Shown in pieces: positions 1 through 6,832 of a DNA stretch of 7,893 bases. Numbering within the stretch: position 1 is the first letter of the stretch; every line of letters begins with the position of its first letter. The translations under genes and the position numbers were made by a program. The stretch is from Bacteroidota bacterium (GTDB taxonomy: Bacteria; Bacteroidota; Ignavibacteria; Ignavibacteriales; Ignavibacteriaceae). The notes under the pieces are model-generated. The model ran no database searches. It was not told the DNA's origin and saw only the letters and a program-made list of their open reading frames with translations. The stretch is taken from NCBI GenBank assembly GCA_024278655.1, contig JAJRSV010000251.1:1-7893 (forward strand), read 5' to 3'.

Positions 1-1859
1 ATCAAGGTGTTGAACGAAGACTGTTCACACACGAACAGGTGGAATCATATCTCAACAACATTAAGGGAACCGAAAACTTAAACGACCTTTCGGTTTGCGA
101 TGTGATAATCGAAGCCATCTTCGAGGATTTTAATGCAAAGCAGGATTTGTATAAGAACCTTAACAACATCGTAAACGAAGAAACAATACTTGCAACAAAC
201 ACATCTTCTTTTTCAGTAACCGAATTAGCAAAAGCAGTTACAAAGCCGGAAAGGTTTATCGGTATGCACTACTTCTACCACGCGGCAAAGAACCGGCTTG
301 TTGAAATAATTCCGGGAGAGAAAACTTCGGAAGAAACTTATAAAGCGATGAAGGTGTTTGCCGTTCAATCGGGTAAGGATGCAATAACTGTGAAGGATAG
401 ATATGGATTTGCAGTCAACCGCTTCTTTGTCCCCTGGCTTAATGAAGCAGTGAGCCTGCTTGAAGAAGGCATTGCCGATACTGCTGCAATAGATAATATT
501 TGCATGAAACTGTTCGGAATCGGTATGGGACCTTTTGCTTTGATGAATGCAACAGGAGTTCCGATAGCTTATCATGCACAAAAAACATTGGAAGTATTCG
601 GTGAGTTCTACAAGGTAGCTGATTTACTCAAAACCCAAGCCGAAGCAGGAAAGGATTGGGAAATTACACAAACAGATGATGAGTTAGAGATAGATGCAGA
701 ACAGGAAAAAATAATTAAGGAAAGAATGTTAGGTGCGGTCTTCTTTGTCTGCTCGCAAATTCTCGATGAACAGGTTTGTTCGGTAACCGATTTGAACCGC
801 GGCGCAAGAATAGGACTGCGCTGGCGGAAAGGTCCCGTTGACCTTATGCAAAAATACGGTGAAAATGAAGTAAAGCGATTGGTTCAGTTGATAGTTGAAA
901 GATACAATGCCGGAATGCCCGTATCGATAAATGAGAATAACTGGAAACTTGAATATGTGCAACTGGAAAAACACGAAAGCCGTGCAGTTATAAGTATGTC
1001 ACGACCCGAAGATATGAATGCACTGAATGAAGAGGTTATGAATCAGTTGCTCGAAAAGTTTAATGAAGCGGAGAATGATGAAAACATCGATACGATAATC
1101 ATCACAGGAACAGGCAAGGCATTCGTTGCCGGAGCGGATATAAAATTCTTTGTTCAAAACATAAAGAATAATTCTATTGATAAAATAGAAGCATTTACAA
1201 AATTCGGTCAGGATGTTTATAAGAAAATTGATGAATCGAAAAAGAAAGTTGTTGCAATAATAAACGGACTGGCATTGGGCGGCGGATTGGAGCTTGCACT
1301 GTGCGCCGATGTTATTCTCGCACTGCCAAAAGCTGTTCTATCTTTCCCGGAAACCGGCATTGGTATTTATCCCGGTTTAGGCGGAACGCAGAGACCTCAA
1401 AAGAGAATCGGGAAAGGATTGACGAAGTATCTTATTTTTACAGGAAAAATGTTAAGCGCAAAAGATGCCGAACAAATAGGATTGATTGACGGTGTTATCA
1501 GTTTGGATGATATGTTTGAAATTATTGAAGGCGGAAAAGAAATACCGGAACAGGTTGCGGCGGATAAATCATTAAACGAAAAATGGAAAGCACTCGAAGA
1601 ATTTTTCGAACAGAATAATATTTCTAAAATATTGGAAGGAAATGTTTCTCCGGGAAACCTGACGGAAGAAGAATCTGCGAAACTTGCTAAAAATGTTCAA
1701 AGGAAAGCACCGCTTGCACTTAAGATTGCGGAGAAACTTATCGATGAAGCAAAAGGTCCGGAATCTGAGCTTGAACACTTGGCTGAAATATTTTCAACAT
1801 CGGATGCATTACTTGGGTTAAGTTCAATCGGTAAGCGAGTTGAATTTCAGGGAAAATAA
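1..1859 (+). CDS. Fused 3-hydroxyacyl-CoA dehydrogenase / enoyl-CoA hydratase, 5' partial
   Basis: This is a bifunctional beta-oxidation enzyme that hydrates enoyl-CoA and oxidises 3-hydroxyacyl-CoA with NAD, presumably in the cytoplasm. The frame is open from base 3, and the GTG at 39 is an internal valine codon. The N-terminal Rossmann GxGxxG strand lies outside the window. Numbering from that GTG, the dehydrogenase part shows IIEAIFED (23-30), TNTSS (53-57), the catalytic pair H77 and E89 and N127 in GFAVNR; the 12 and 50 residue spacings match His158/Glu170/Asn208 of human SCHAD. A second dehydrogenase C-terminal module covers about 230-290. The crotonase domain starts near 305: oxyanion-hole segment GKAFVAGADIKF (359-370), GGGLE with E418, and FPETG with E438, the two catalytic glutamates at the usual 20-residue spacing. 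The dehydrogenase-first order is that of B. subtilis FadN and archaeal fusions, not E. coli FadB/FadJ. Chain-length preference cannot be read from the sequence. The stop is 31 nt before the next gene. Confidence 0.95.
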   Translation, partial: QGVERRLFTHEQVESYLNNIKGTENLNDLSVCDVIIEAIFEDFNAKQDLYKNLNNIVNEETILATNTSSFSVTELAKAVTKPERFIGMHYFYHAAKNRLVEIIPGEKTSEETYKAMKVFAVQSGKDAITVKDRYGFAVNRFFVPWLNEAVSLLEEGIADTAAIDNICMKLFGIGMGPFALMNATGVPIAYHAQKTLEVFGEFYKVADLLKTQAEAGKDWEITQTDDELEIDAEQEKIIKERMLGAVFFVCSQILDEQVCSVTDLNRGARIGLRWRKGPVDLMQKYGENEVKRLVQLIVERYNAGMPVSINENNWKLEYVQLEKHESRAVISMSRPEDMNALNEEVMNQLLEKFNEAENDENIDTIIITGTGKAFVAGADIKFFVQNIKNNSIDKIEAFTKFGQDVYKKIDESKKKVVAIINGLALGGGLELALCADVILALPKAVLSFPETGIGIYPGLGGTQRPQKRIGKGLTKYLIFTGKMLSAKDAEQIGLIDGVISLDDMFEIIEGGKEIPEQVAADKSLNEKWKALEEFFEQNNISKILEGNVSPGNLTEEESAKLAKNVQRKAPLALKIAEKLIDEAKGPESELEHLAEIFSTSDALLGLSSIGKRVEFQGK

Positions 1860-1890
1860 TTTTTTTGAAATGTGAGACGTGTAAATTTAA

Positions 1891-2985
1891 ATGAAACGGT
1901 TATTAATATTGCTTGCTTTGCATCCGTTAATCTGTTATCCGCAGATTACTATTACGGAAGCGGACATCGCAGAGCAATACGCAATCAGTAATACTGTTAC
2001 AACTTACTCGAATTATGTGTTCTTACCGGTTAACATCGGTTCTCCCGGCGGCGGTAACAACTGGGATTTTCAATGGTTTGGGTTAAACAATCCGGTTTTC
2101 AACACTGTTATGAGTCCTGACGATACTCCTTTCCGGAATCAGTTCGCTCAATCAACTCACTGTTTGTATAACTGGTTTACTCAGGAAGGCAACGTTTATA
2201 AAAATTATTCCTACTTAAACTTAACAGCAACCGATTTCAGTTTAAGCGGCGATGCTTCAACCTTTTCATGGATTGAAGGTTCATTACTAAAGGTTGTAAA
2301 CATTCCTCCCGAAATTTTGTTCGCACTGCCGTTGAGTTACGGTTTATCGTGGATGCAGAATTATATGAGTACATATACTTATTCGGTGAACGGCAATATT
2401 CAGAATGAAGAGATTTCGTCAATCACTATAAATTCAGTAGTTGATGCCTGGGGCACTATCACGGTGCCGGGAGGAGTAACAACGGATGCTTTGAGACTAA
2501 AGGAAGATAAAATAACCGTTAACCAAACCACCGGAAGTTACGAGCGGGTTATTATCTATACATTTATCACCAAGAACAACGGAGAGTTTACCGTACCGGT
2601 TGATACAACACAACCGGATAACGGCGAAGTTAATGTTAACGGTGTGGTTAGCTGGAACGGAAACTTTACAACGGGCATTGATGGATTTAAAAACCCGCCC
2701 GACGAATATTCACTTAAACAGAATTATCCGAATCCGTTTAATCCGTCAACTAAAATCAAATTCACTATTCCAAATGCAGGGCAACGAGACTCGTCGCCCT
2801 ACAATGTTACATTAAAAGTCTACGATGTTTTAGGAAACGAAGTTGCCACCCTCATAAACGAAGTAAAACCGGCAGGTACTTATGAAGTTGAATTTAATGC
2901 CGAACATCTTCCGAGCGGAATGTACTTTGCAAAGTTAACCGCTAATGATTTTACCCGGGTGATTAAAATGACTTTGCTGAAGTAA
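1891..2985 (+). CDS. Secreted protein of unknown function with type IX secretion sorting domain
   Basis: A 364-aa exported protein. Residues 1-18 form a Sec signal peptide (KR, then a leucine/isoleucine core, cleavage probably near CYPQ). The middle (about 20-262) is rich in Asn, Thr, Tyr and aromatic beta-strand patterns; I recognise no enzymatic motif. It includes a stretch DAWGTITVPGG (185-195) followed by DALRLKE (199-205), which I associate with other secreted Ignavibacteria proteins. From about 272 a type A C-terminal sorting domain follows: YSLKQNYPNPFNPSTKIKF (273-291), LKVYDVLGNEVATLINE (308-324), then GTYEVEF, LPSGMYFAKL and the final KMTLLK. Such domains direct passage through the PorSS/type IX system and surface attachment or release. 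Residues 297-303 (GQRDSSP) are an extra segment encoded by a palindrome (separate entry). There is no Shine-Dalgarno before the ATG, only A/T-rich sequence. The role is unknown; the export route is well supported. Confidence 0.93.
   Translation: MKRLLILLALHPLICYPQITITEADIAEQYAISNTVTTYSNYVFLPVNIGSPGGGNNWDFQWFGLNNPVFNTVMSPDDTPFRNQFAQSTHCLYNWFTQEGNVYKNYSYLNLTATDFSLSGDASTFSWIEGSLLKVVNIPPEILFALPLSYGLSWMQNYMSTYTYSVNGNIQNEEISSITINSVVDAWGTITVPGGVTTDALRLKEDKITVNQTTGSYERVIIYTFITKNNGEFTVPVDTTQPDNGEVNVNGVVSWNGNFTTGIDGFKNPPDEYSLKQNYPNPFNPSTKIKFTIPNAGQRDSSPYNVTLKVYDVLGNEVATLINEVKPAGTYEVEFNAEHLPSGMYFAKLTANDFTRVIKMTLLK
2778..2800. repeat. Short palindromic insert inside the sorting-domain coding sequence
   Basis: The 11-base arms AGGGCAACGAG and CTCGTCGCCCT surround a single central A and pair at 10 of 11 positions; the one mismatch is A2783 against C2795. 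The segment is translated in frame as GQRDSSP between the first strand (IKFTIP) and the LKVYDVLG strand of the sorting domain, where ordinary domains of this family have only a short loop. A GC-rich near-perfect palindrome in an otherwise AT-rich, beta-strand-coding stretch suggests an inserted repeat element tolerated in a loop rather than conserved protein sequence. Insertion is inferred; the symmetry is directly visible. Confidence 0.6.
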
Positions 2986-2993
2986 GATTGCTG

Positions 2994-3047
2994 ATGTGCC
3001 AGTCACTTCGAAGCTTCGCCTAACTACTGTTAAAGTGACTGGCACAT
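2994..3047. repeat. Intergenic inverted repeat (REP/MITE-like hairpin)
   Basis: ATGTGCCAGTCACTT (2994-3008) is the exact reverse complement of AAGTGACTGGCACAT (3033-3047), giving 15-bp arms around a 24-nt centre. The centre begins with another palindrome, CGAAGCTTCG (3009-3018). It starts 8 nt after the stop of the secreted-protein gene. The right arm is followed by a partial echo of its end (TGGCACATT again at 3063-3071). There is no T-run directly after the stem, so it is not a canonical intrinsic terminator, though it could stabilise the upstream mRNA 3' end. Its long perfect arms and position between genes fit a dispersed repeat of the REP or MITE kind; copy number cannot be seen here. 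Confidence 0.8.
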
Positions 3048-3097
3048 TGAAGCACATTTTATTGGCACATTTGCATACAAAATCCTATCTTTATTGT

Positions 3098-3811
3098 ATG
3101 CTATTTAAGAACCTGAAAATATTATCTTTAATACTGATTGCATCATTCCTTATCCGGTGCGGAGGTAAAGAAGAAAACTCCCAGCTTTCCACAAAAGAAA
3201 TCAAACAAAAGAAAAAAGTAACTTTAACCGGTAAAAAGATTTTCGGAATCAAATCGGGAATAATTTATTACGAAGTATCCGGTTCACAAACCGGTGAAAA
3301 GAAATTATACTTCGCCGACTGGGGGCAGAAACAGGCGGAGTTTTCGAACACTACAATAAGAGTCGGCAAGTATAAAAAACATTCGAACCTGTTAAAAATT
3401 TCCAACGGCGATTTGCAATATATAATCGACCTTGCTAAAAACACCGGAACGAAAAGAAAAAATCCCCTGCTCGAAAAATTAGAAGAGTTCGGCGAACAGG
3501 TAAATTATAATGATTTCGGTGAGCAGATAATTTTAATAAACGGCGGAATTGATATCGGGAGCGAAAAAGTAGCGGGAAGAAAATGCCGCATCTATGATTT
3601 TCCGAACCGTAAAAGCAAAAGCTGGGTATGGAACTGGATTACTTTGAAGACCGAAACACATTCGGGCGGGGTTGATATCGTTACCGTTGCAAAGGATGTA
3701 ACAGAAAATGCCGGTGTTGCCGATTCAATTTTCTCACCACCCAAAGGCGCAATGATTACCGAAATTGATTTCAGCGGATTGAAAGACGAAAAGAGGGGAG
3801 AGAATTTTTAA
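3098..3811 (+). CDS. Lipoprotein, DUF4412-like, function unknown
   Basis: A 237-aa predicted lipoprotein. The frame is open back to a GTG at 2996, but residues from there would be a translation of the inverted repeat, so I start at the ATG 3098, which is immediately followed by a lipoprotein signal: basic MLFKNLK, hydrophobic ILSLILIASFLI, then Cys21 and a charged, flexible KEENSQ stretch. The lipobox LIRC has Arg at -1, where Gly/Ala/Ser is usual. The mature part has GIKSGIIYYEVSGS (about 50-63), KKLYFADWGQKQAEF (about 68-82) and, near 165-190, VAGRKCRIYDF followed by KSWVWNWITLK. That pattern (a strand with 'YF-x-x-[WY]G', later a 'GRKCxxY' strand and an aromatic W-x-W turn) recalls DUF4412-type periplasmic lipoproteins related in fold to LolA/LolB. 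That is family resemblance, not a shown function. No Shine-Dalgarno is visible. The stop is 4 nt before the nuclease gene, suggesting one transcript. Confidence 0.85.
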   Translation: MLFKNLKILSLILIASFLIRCGGKEENSQLSTKEIKQKKKVTLTGKKIFGIKSGIIYYEVSGSQTGEKKLYFADWGQKQAEFSNTTIRVGKYKKHSNLLKISNGDLQYIIDLAKNTGTKRKNPLLEKLEEFGEQVNYNDFGEQIILINGGIDIGSEKVAGRKCRIYDFPNRKSKSWVWNWITLKTETHSGGVDIVTVAKDVTENAGVADSIFSPPKGAMITEIDFSGLKDEKRGENF

Positions 3812-3815
3812 TTCT

Positions 3816-5177
3816 ATGATTGATCTTCTTCCTCTCGGCGGTGCGGATGAAATTGGTGCGAACAGTTACTATTTGAATATTGACGGCACCGGAATAGTTT
3901 TGGATTGTGGAATGCATCCGCAAAAAACCGGACTCGATTCACTGCCCGACTTCGAACTTATTAAAGATAAACCTGTTGATTATGTTTTTATTTCTCATGC
4001 ACATCAGGATCATCTTAACGCGCTGCCCTTTTTTATTAAACGCTATCCACATGTAAAAATTGTAACTACTCCGCAAACCCGTGCGGTAGCCGAACTTACG
4101 CTGCACAATGCAATATCAATTCTTAAGCGTCAGATTGATGATGAATCCTTTCAAATCTATTCACACGAAGAAGTTGATTTGCTGATTAAGTCAATAGGTT
4201 ACAAAGCTTATAACGATGTTTTTGAAGTATCGGGTTACAACGGCGGCAAAGGTAAAATTAAAGTTGAGTTTTATGATGCGGGGCATATTCTCGGTTCTAC
4301 AGGAATATTAATTCAGAAAGATGACTTCAGGATATTTTATACAGGAGATATAAATCTTTCAACACAAACTATAATGAGCGGTGCGGTAATTCCCGAATCA
4401 AAAGTTAATCTTCTTATAACCGAATGCACATACGGTGCAACCGATTCAAACTCTTTGAACAACTGGGAAGAGGAAGTTAACAAGTTTACATCATCTTTGA
4501 ATAAAGTTTTAAACAAAGGCGGTTCTATATTAATTCCCGTTTTCTCGCTCGGCAAGCTTCAGGAAATATTGGCAACTCTTTATCTTCAGATGAAAAAAGG
4601 AAAGTTAACAGAGACCGATATTTATACCGGCGGCATCGGTAATAAAATAAACAGAGTGTACGATTACAACCGTTATGTTGTAAAGAGGAACGAAACCGAG
4701 CTGGTGTTGCATGATATTCCTCAAAAAAGTATTTACGAAATTAAAAACACCGAAGAGCTATTCAAATATCCGGCAATAGTACTTGCATCGAGCGGAATGG
4801 TTGTGGAATCGACTATGTCTTACATTTTAGCGAAGCGGTGGCTAAAGCAAAAAGATGCGGCAATCTTTACAGTGGGTTATATGGATGAAAGAACTCCCGG
4901 TTATAAAATAGCAAATGCCAGGCGCGGCGATAAAATAAAATTATCGGATAACGAAAAAGAAACGGAAGTAAAATGTGAGATAAAGAAGTTCCGTTTTTCC
5001 GCACACTCGAGAAGAGAAGAACTGATGCAAATAATAAACCGGCTGAATCCGGATAACGTAGTACTTGTGCATGGCGATACCGAGGCAATCGACTGGATGG
5101 GTTCTTCAATCCTGAAATTGAATAAGGAAAGAAAGGTTTACATATCAGAAACAGGTAAAGAAATATCATTTGCTTAA
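3816..5177 (+). CDS. Beta-CASP metallo-beta-lactamase RNase (CPSF73-like)
   Basis: A 453-aa zinc-dependent nuclease of the metallo-beta-lactamase/beta-CASP group, expected to cut or trim RNA in the cytoplasm. All the metal-site motifs are visible: motif 1 Asp30 (VLDCG), motif 2 HAHQDH (61-66), motif 3 His157 (GHILGS), motif 4 Asp178 (YTGD). The beta-CASP motifs follow: A, Glu203 (TECTYG); B, His397 (FSAHSRREEL); C, His419 (VLVHGD). The segment GGSILIPVFSLGKLQEIL (235-252) and ASSGM (324-328) are typical of the CPSF73-like branch, as in Thermus TTHA0252. Histidine at motif C marks the RNA-specific branch. Length is normal for bacterial members; there is no N-terminal KH extension as in archaeal aCPSF1 and no RNase J C-terminal domain. 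The start ATG is 4 nt after the lipoprotein stop; a purine box GGGGAGAG (3795-3802) lies 13 nt upstream, slightly far. Natural substrates of these bacterial proteins are poorly known. Confidence 0.95.
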   Translation: MIDLLPLGGADEIGANSYYLNIDGTGIVLDCGMHPQKTGLDSLPDFELIKDKPVDYVFISHAHQDHLNALPFFIKRYPHVKIVTTPQTRAVAELTLHNAISILKRQIDDESFQIYSHEEVDLLIKSIGYKAYNDVFEVSGYNGGKGKIKVEFYDAGHILGSTGILIQKDDFRIFYTGDINLSTQTIMSGAVIPESKVNLLITECTYGATDSNSLNNWEEEVNKFTSSLNKVLNKGGSILIPVFSLGKLQEILATLYLQMKKGKLTETDIYTGGIGNKINRVYDYNRYVVKRNETELVLHDIPQKSIYEIKNTEELFKYPAIVLASSGMVVESTMSYILAKRWLKQKDAAIFTVGYMDERTPGYKIANARRGDKIKLSDNEKETEVKCEIKKFRFSAHSRREELMQIINRLNPDNVVLVHGDTEAIDWMGSSILKLNKERKVYISETGKEISFA

Positions 5178-5371
5178 TAAGCAAAACAATTGATATTTTA
5201 AAGTGTGTATTTTTTCATTTTTTTGTGGGGGAGAAGGGGAAAGCTGATTTGAACTACATACCAAATAATTGTCTGTGCCGTATAACAGCACAAACCGATA
5301 AATATATTTGTGTGGCTTTCCGCAAGGGCAGAAATAAATCACATAAATTGTTTTCAGAAACGATTAAAGAA

Positions 5372-5378
5372 GGGAGGG
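5372..5378 (+). promoter_or_regulatory. Strong Shine-Dalgarno of the citrate synthase gene
   Basis: GGGAGGG ends 4 nt before the ATG at 5383 and is nearly ideal against the anti-Shine-Dalgarno sequence. It fixes the start and contrasts with the SD-less starts at 1891, 3098 and 7672. Confidence 0.85.
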
Positions 5379-5382
5379 AATC

Positions 5383-6690
5383 ATGTCCCGATTAAAAGAA
5401 AAATTAGCCGAAAAAATCGAAGGGTGGCGTCCGAGAACTACAAGATTGCTAAAAGAGTACGGCGATGTTAAAGTAGGCGATGTTAAAATTTCGCAGGTGA
5501 TTGGAGGGGCGAGGGGAGTAAAATGCCTTACAACCGATATTTCGTATCTCGATCCGTTCGAAGGAATCCGTTTCCGTGGTTACACAATTCCCGAAGTATT
5601 GGAAAAACTACCAAAAGTTCCCGGCGGCGAAATGCCTTACGTTGAAGGGTTTTTCTATCTTCTTTTAACAGGCGATATACCTGATGATGAAGATGTAAAA
5701 TCAGTTGCCGAAGAATTCAACAAACGTCAGCACGTTCCGGATTATGTGTTCGATGTTATCCGCGCCTTGCCGAAGGATACTCATCCGATGGTTATGTTTT
5801 CGTCGGCAATTCTTTCGATGGAACGCGAATCGGAATTTGTAAAAGAGTACAATGCCGGAATGAGCAAGATGGATTACTGGAAACCGACTTACGAAGATGC
5901 TCTTAATCTTCTTTCGAAGTTGGGAAGAATTGCTTCGTTTATCTATCGCTATAAATATAAAGACGGCGATATAATCGAAGCAGATACATCACTCGACTTC
6001 GGCGGAAACTTTGCTCACATGATGGGCATCGGCAAACCGTACGATGATGTTGCAAGATTGTACTTCCTGCTTCACAGCGACCACGAAAGCGGTAACGTAA
6101 GTGCTCATACCGGACATCTTGTTGCAAGTGCTCTTTCCGATGTTTACTATGCAATCTCTGCAATGATAGACGGACTTGCAGGTCCGCTGCACGGATTGGC
6201 AAACCAGGAAGTGCTCCGCTGGATACAGGGCGTTATGGACAAGATGGGCGGTAAAATTCCAACCGAAGAAGAAATGAAAAAGTTCGTTTGGGATACGCTC
6301 AATTCCGGTCAGGTTATTCCCGGGTTCGGTCATGCTGTTTTAAGAAAGACCGATCCGAGATACATGGCGCAAAGGGAATTCTGCTTGAAGCACTTACCCG
6401 ACGATCCTATTTTCAAATATGTAGATATGCTTTACAAAGTTGTTCCTCCTATTCTACAGGAACAAGGCAAAGCAAAAAATCCGTGGCCAAATGTTGATGC
6501 ACAGTCAGGTGTAATCCAATGGTACTATGGATTGAAAGAATATGATTTCTACACCGTGCTGTTTGGTGTGGGAAGAGCATTCGGTGTGCTTGCCAACATT
6601 ATTTGGGATCGCGGTCTCGGTTACCCGATAGAAAGACCAAAATCAATTACAACTGCTATGATGGAAGAGATAGCAGGAATAAAGAACTAA
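5383..6690 (+). CDS. Citrate synthase, mitochondrial (eukaryotic) type
   Basis: A 435-aa enzyme condensing acetyl-CoA and oxaloacetate to citrate, the entry step of the TCA cycle, in the cytoplasm. The sequence follows the mitochondrial-type family rather than the GltA hexamer type: ISYLDPFEGIRFRGYTIPE (53-71), LHSDHESGNVSAHTGHL (230-246), GLAGPLHGLANQEVLRW (264-280), PGFGHAVLRKTDPRY (313-327), NPWPNVDAQSG (366-376), GYPIERPKS (413-421). The catalytic triad is present as His270, His317 and Asp372, matching His274/His320/Asp375 of the pig enzyme with nearly identical spacing. The length fits a complete protein of this type. It lacks the N-terminal zinc-ribbon-like domain and NADH-sensitive features of proteobacterial GltA, so allosteric control by NADH is unlikely (inference). 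The gene stands alone: a 205-nt leader precedes it and an intrinsic terminator follows. The leader has a purine-rich patch (5225-5243) but no promoter that I can call with confidence. Eukaryote-like citrate synthases are also known in Geobacter. Confidence 0.97.
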   Translation: MSRLKEKLAEKIEGWRPRTTRLLKEYGDVKVGDVKISQVIGGARGVKCLTTDISYLDPFEGIRFRGYTIPEVLEKLPKVPGGEMPYVEGFFYLLLTGDIPDDEDVKSVAEEFNKRQHVPDYVFDVIRALPKDTHPMVMFSSAILSMERESEFVKEYNAGMSKMDYWKPTYEDALNLLSKLGRIASFIYRYKYKDGDIIEADTSLDFGGNFAHMMGIGKPYDDVARLYFLLHSDHESGNVSAHTGHLVASALSDVYYAISAMIDGLAGPLHGLANQEVLRWIQGVMDKMGGKIPTEEEMKKFVWDTLNSGQVIPGFGHAVLRKTDPRYMAQREFCLKHLPDDPIFKYVDMLYKVVPPILQEQGKAKNPWPNVDAQSGVIQWYYGLKEYDFYTVLFGVGRAFGVLANIIWDRGLGYPIERPKSITTAMMEEIAGIKN

Positions 6691-6718
6691 TTTATCATTT
6701 CGCTAATCCCTTTCTATG

Positions 6719-6747
6719 AGAGCGGCAGCAGAGCCGCTCTTTTTTTT
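6719..6747 (+). terminator. Rho-independent terminator of citrate synthase
   Basis: A perfect 8-bp stem, AGAGCGGC (6719-6726) with GCCGCTCT (6733-6740), encloses a 6-nt loop and runs straight into eight T residues (6740-6747). It lies 28 nt after the citrate synthase stop and is the only textbook intrinsic terminator in the window. It separates citrate synthase from the thioredoxin-like gene. Confidence 0.93.
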
Positions 6748-6820
6748 ATATTGATTGAATCTTCAACATAAAAATTGAATCAAATGTAAAACGATTCGGA
6801 AAAATTATAATTCTTTTTAC

Positions 6821-6825
6821 AGGAG
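6821..6825 (+). promoter_or_regulatory. Shine-Dalgarno that sets a TTG start
   Basis: AGGAG sits 7 nt upstream of the TTG at 6833. No ATG or GTG lies between the box and the signal-peptide codons, so TTG is the supported start of the thioredoxin-like lipoprotein. Confidence 0.8.
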
Positions 6826-6832
6826 ATAAAAT

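Noticed and set aside
225..581. Minus-strand open frame of 118 codons opposite the beta-oxidation gene
   Set aside because: It lies wholly inside a well-supported coding sequence, has a Cys/His/Arg-rich shadow composition and no recognisable motif.
3062..3093. TTG-N21-TATCTTTA as a Bacteroidota-type promoter just before the lipoprotein ATG 3098
   Set aside because: The last base of the -7 element deviates and it would require an almost leaderless transcript; not strong enough to annotate.
5169..5185. TTTGCTT-AAT-AAGCAAA hairpin at the stop of the beta-CASP nuclease gene
   Set aside because: Short AT-rich stem not followed directly by a T-run; a weak candidate terminator at best.
5303..5310. 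TATATTTG, a match to the Bacteroidota -7 promoter element TAnnTTTG
   Set aside because: No TTTG-like -33 element occurs at 19-21 nt upstream, and such 8-mers are frequent in AT-rich DNA.
5225..5397. 57-codon GTG frame (VGEKGKADLNYIP...) in the citrate synthase leader, overlapping the gene start
   Set aside because: It has no Shine-Dalgarno (only a T-rich stretch precedes it), an odd composition, and its end overlaps the real RBS and ATG in another frame.
5461..5490. Tandem GGCGATGTTAAA repeat (GDVKVGDVKI) near the citrate synthase N-terminus
   Set aside because: The protein aligns with the normal family pattern here without extra length, so it looks like coincidental codon similarity rather than a duplication.
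5989..6333. Minus-strand open frame of 114 codons opposite citrate synthase
   Set aside because: The plus strand encodes catalytic citrate synthase motifs throughout; the opposite frame shows no family features.
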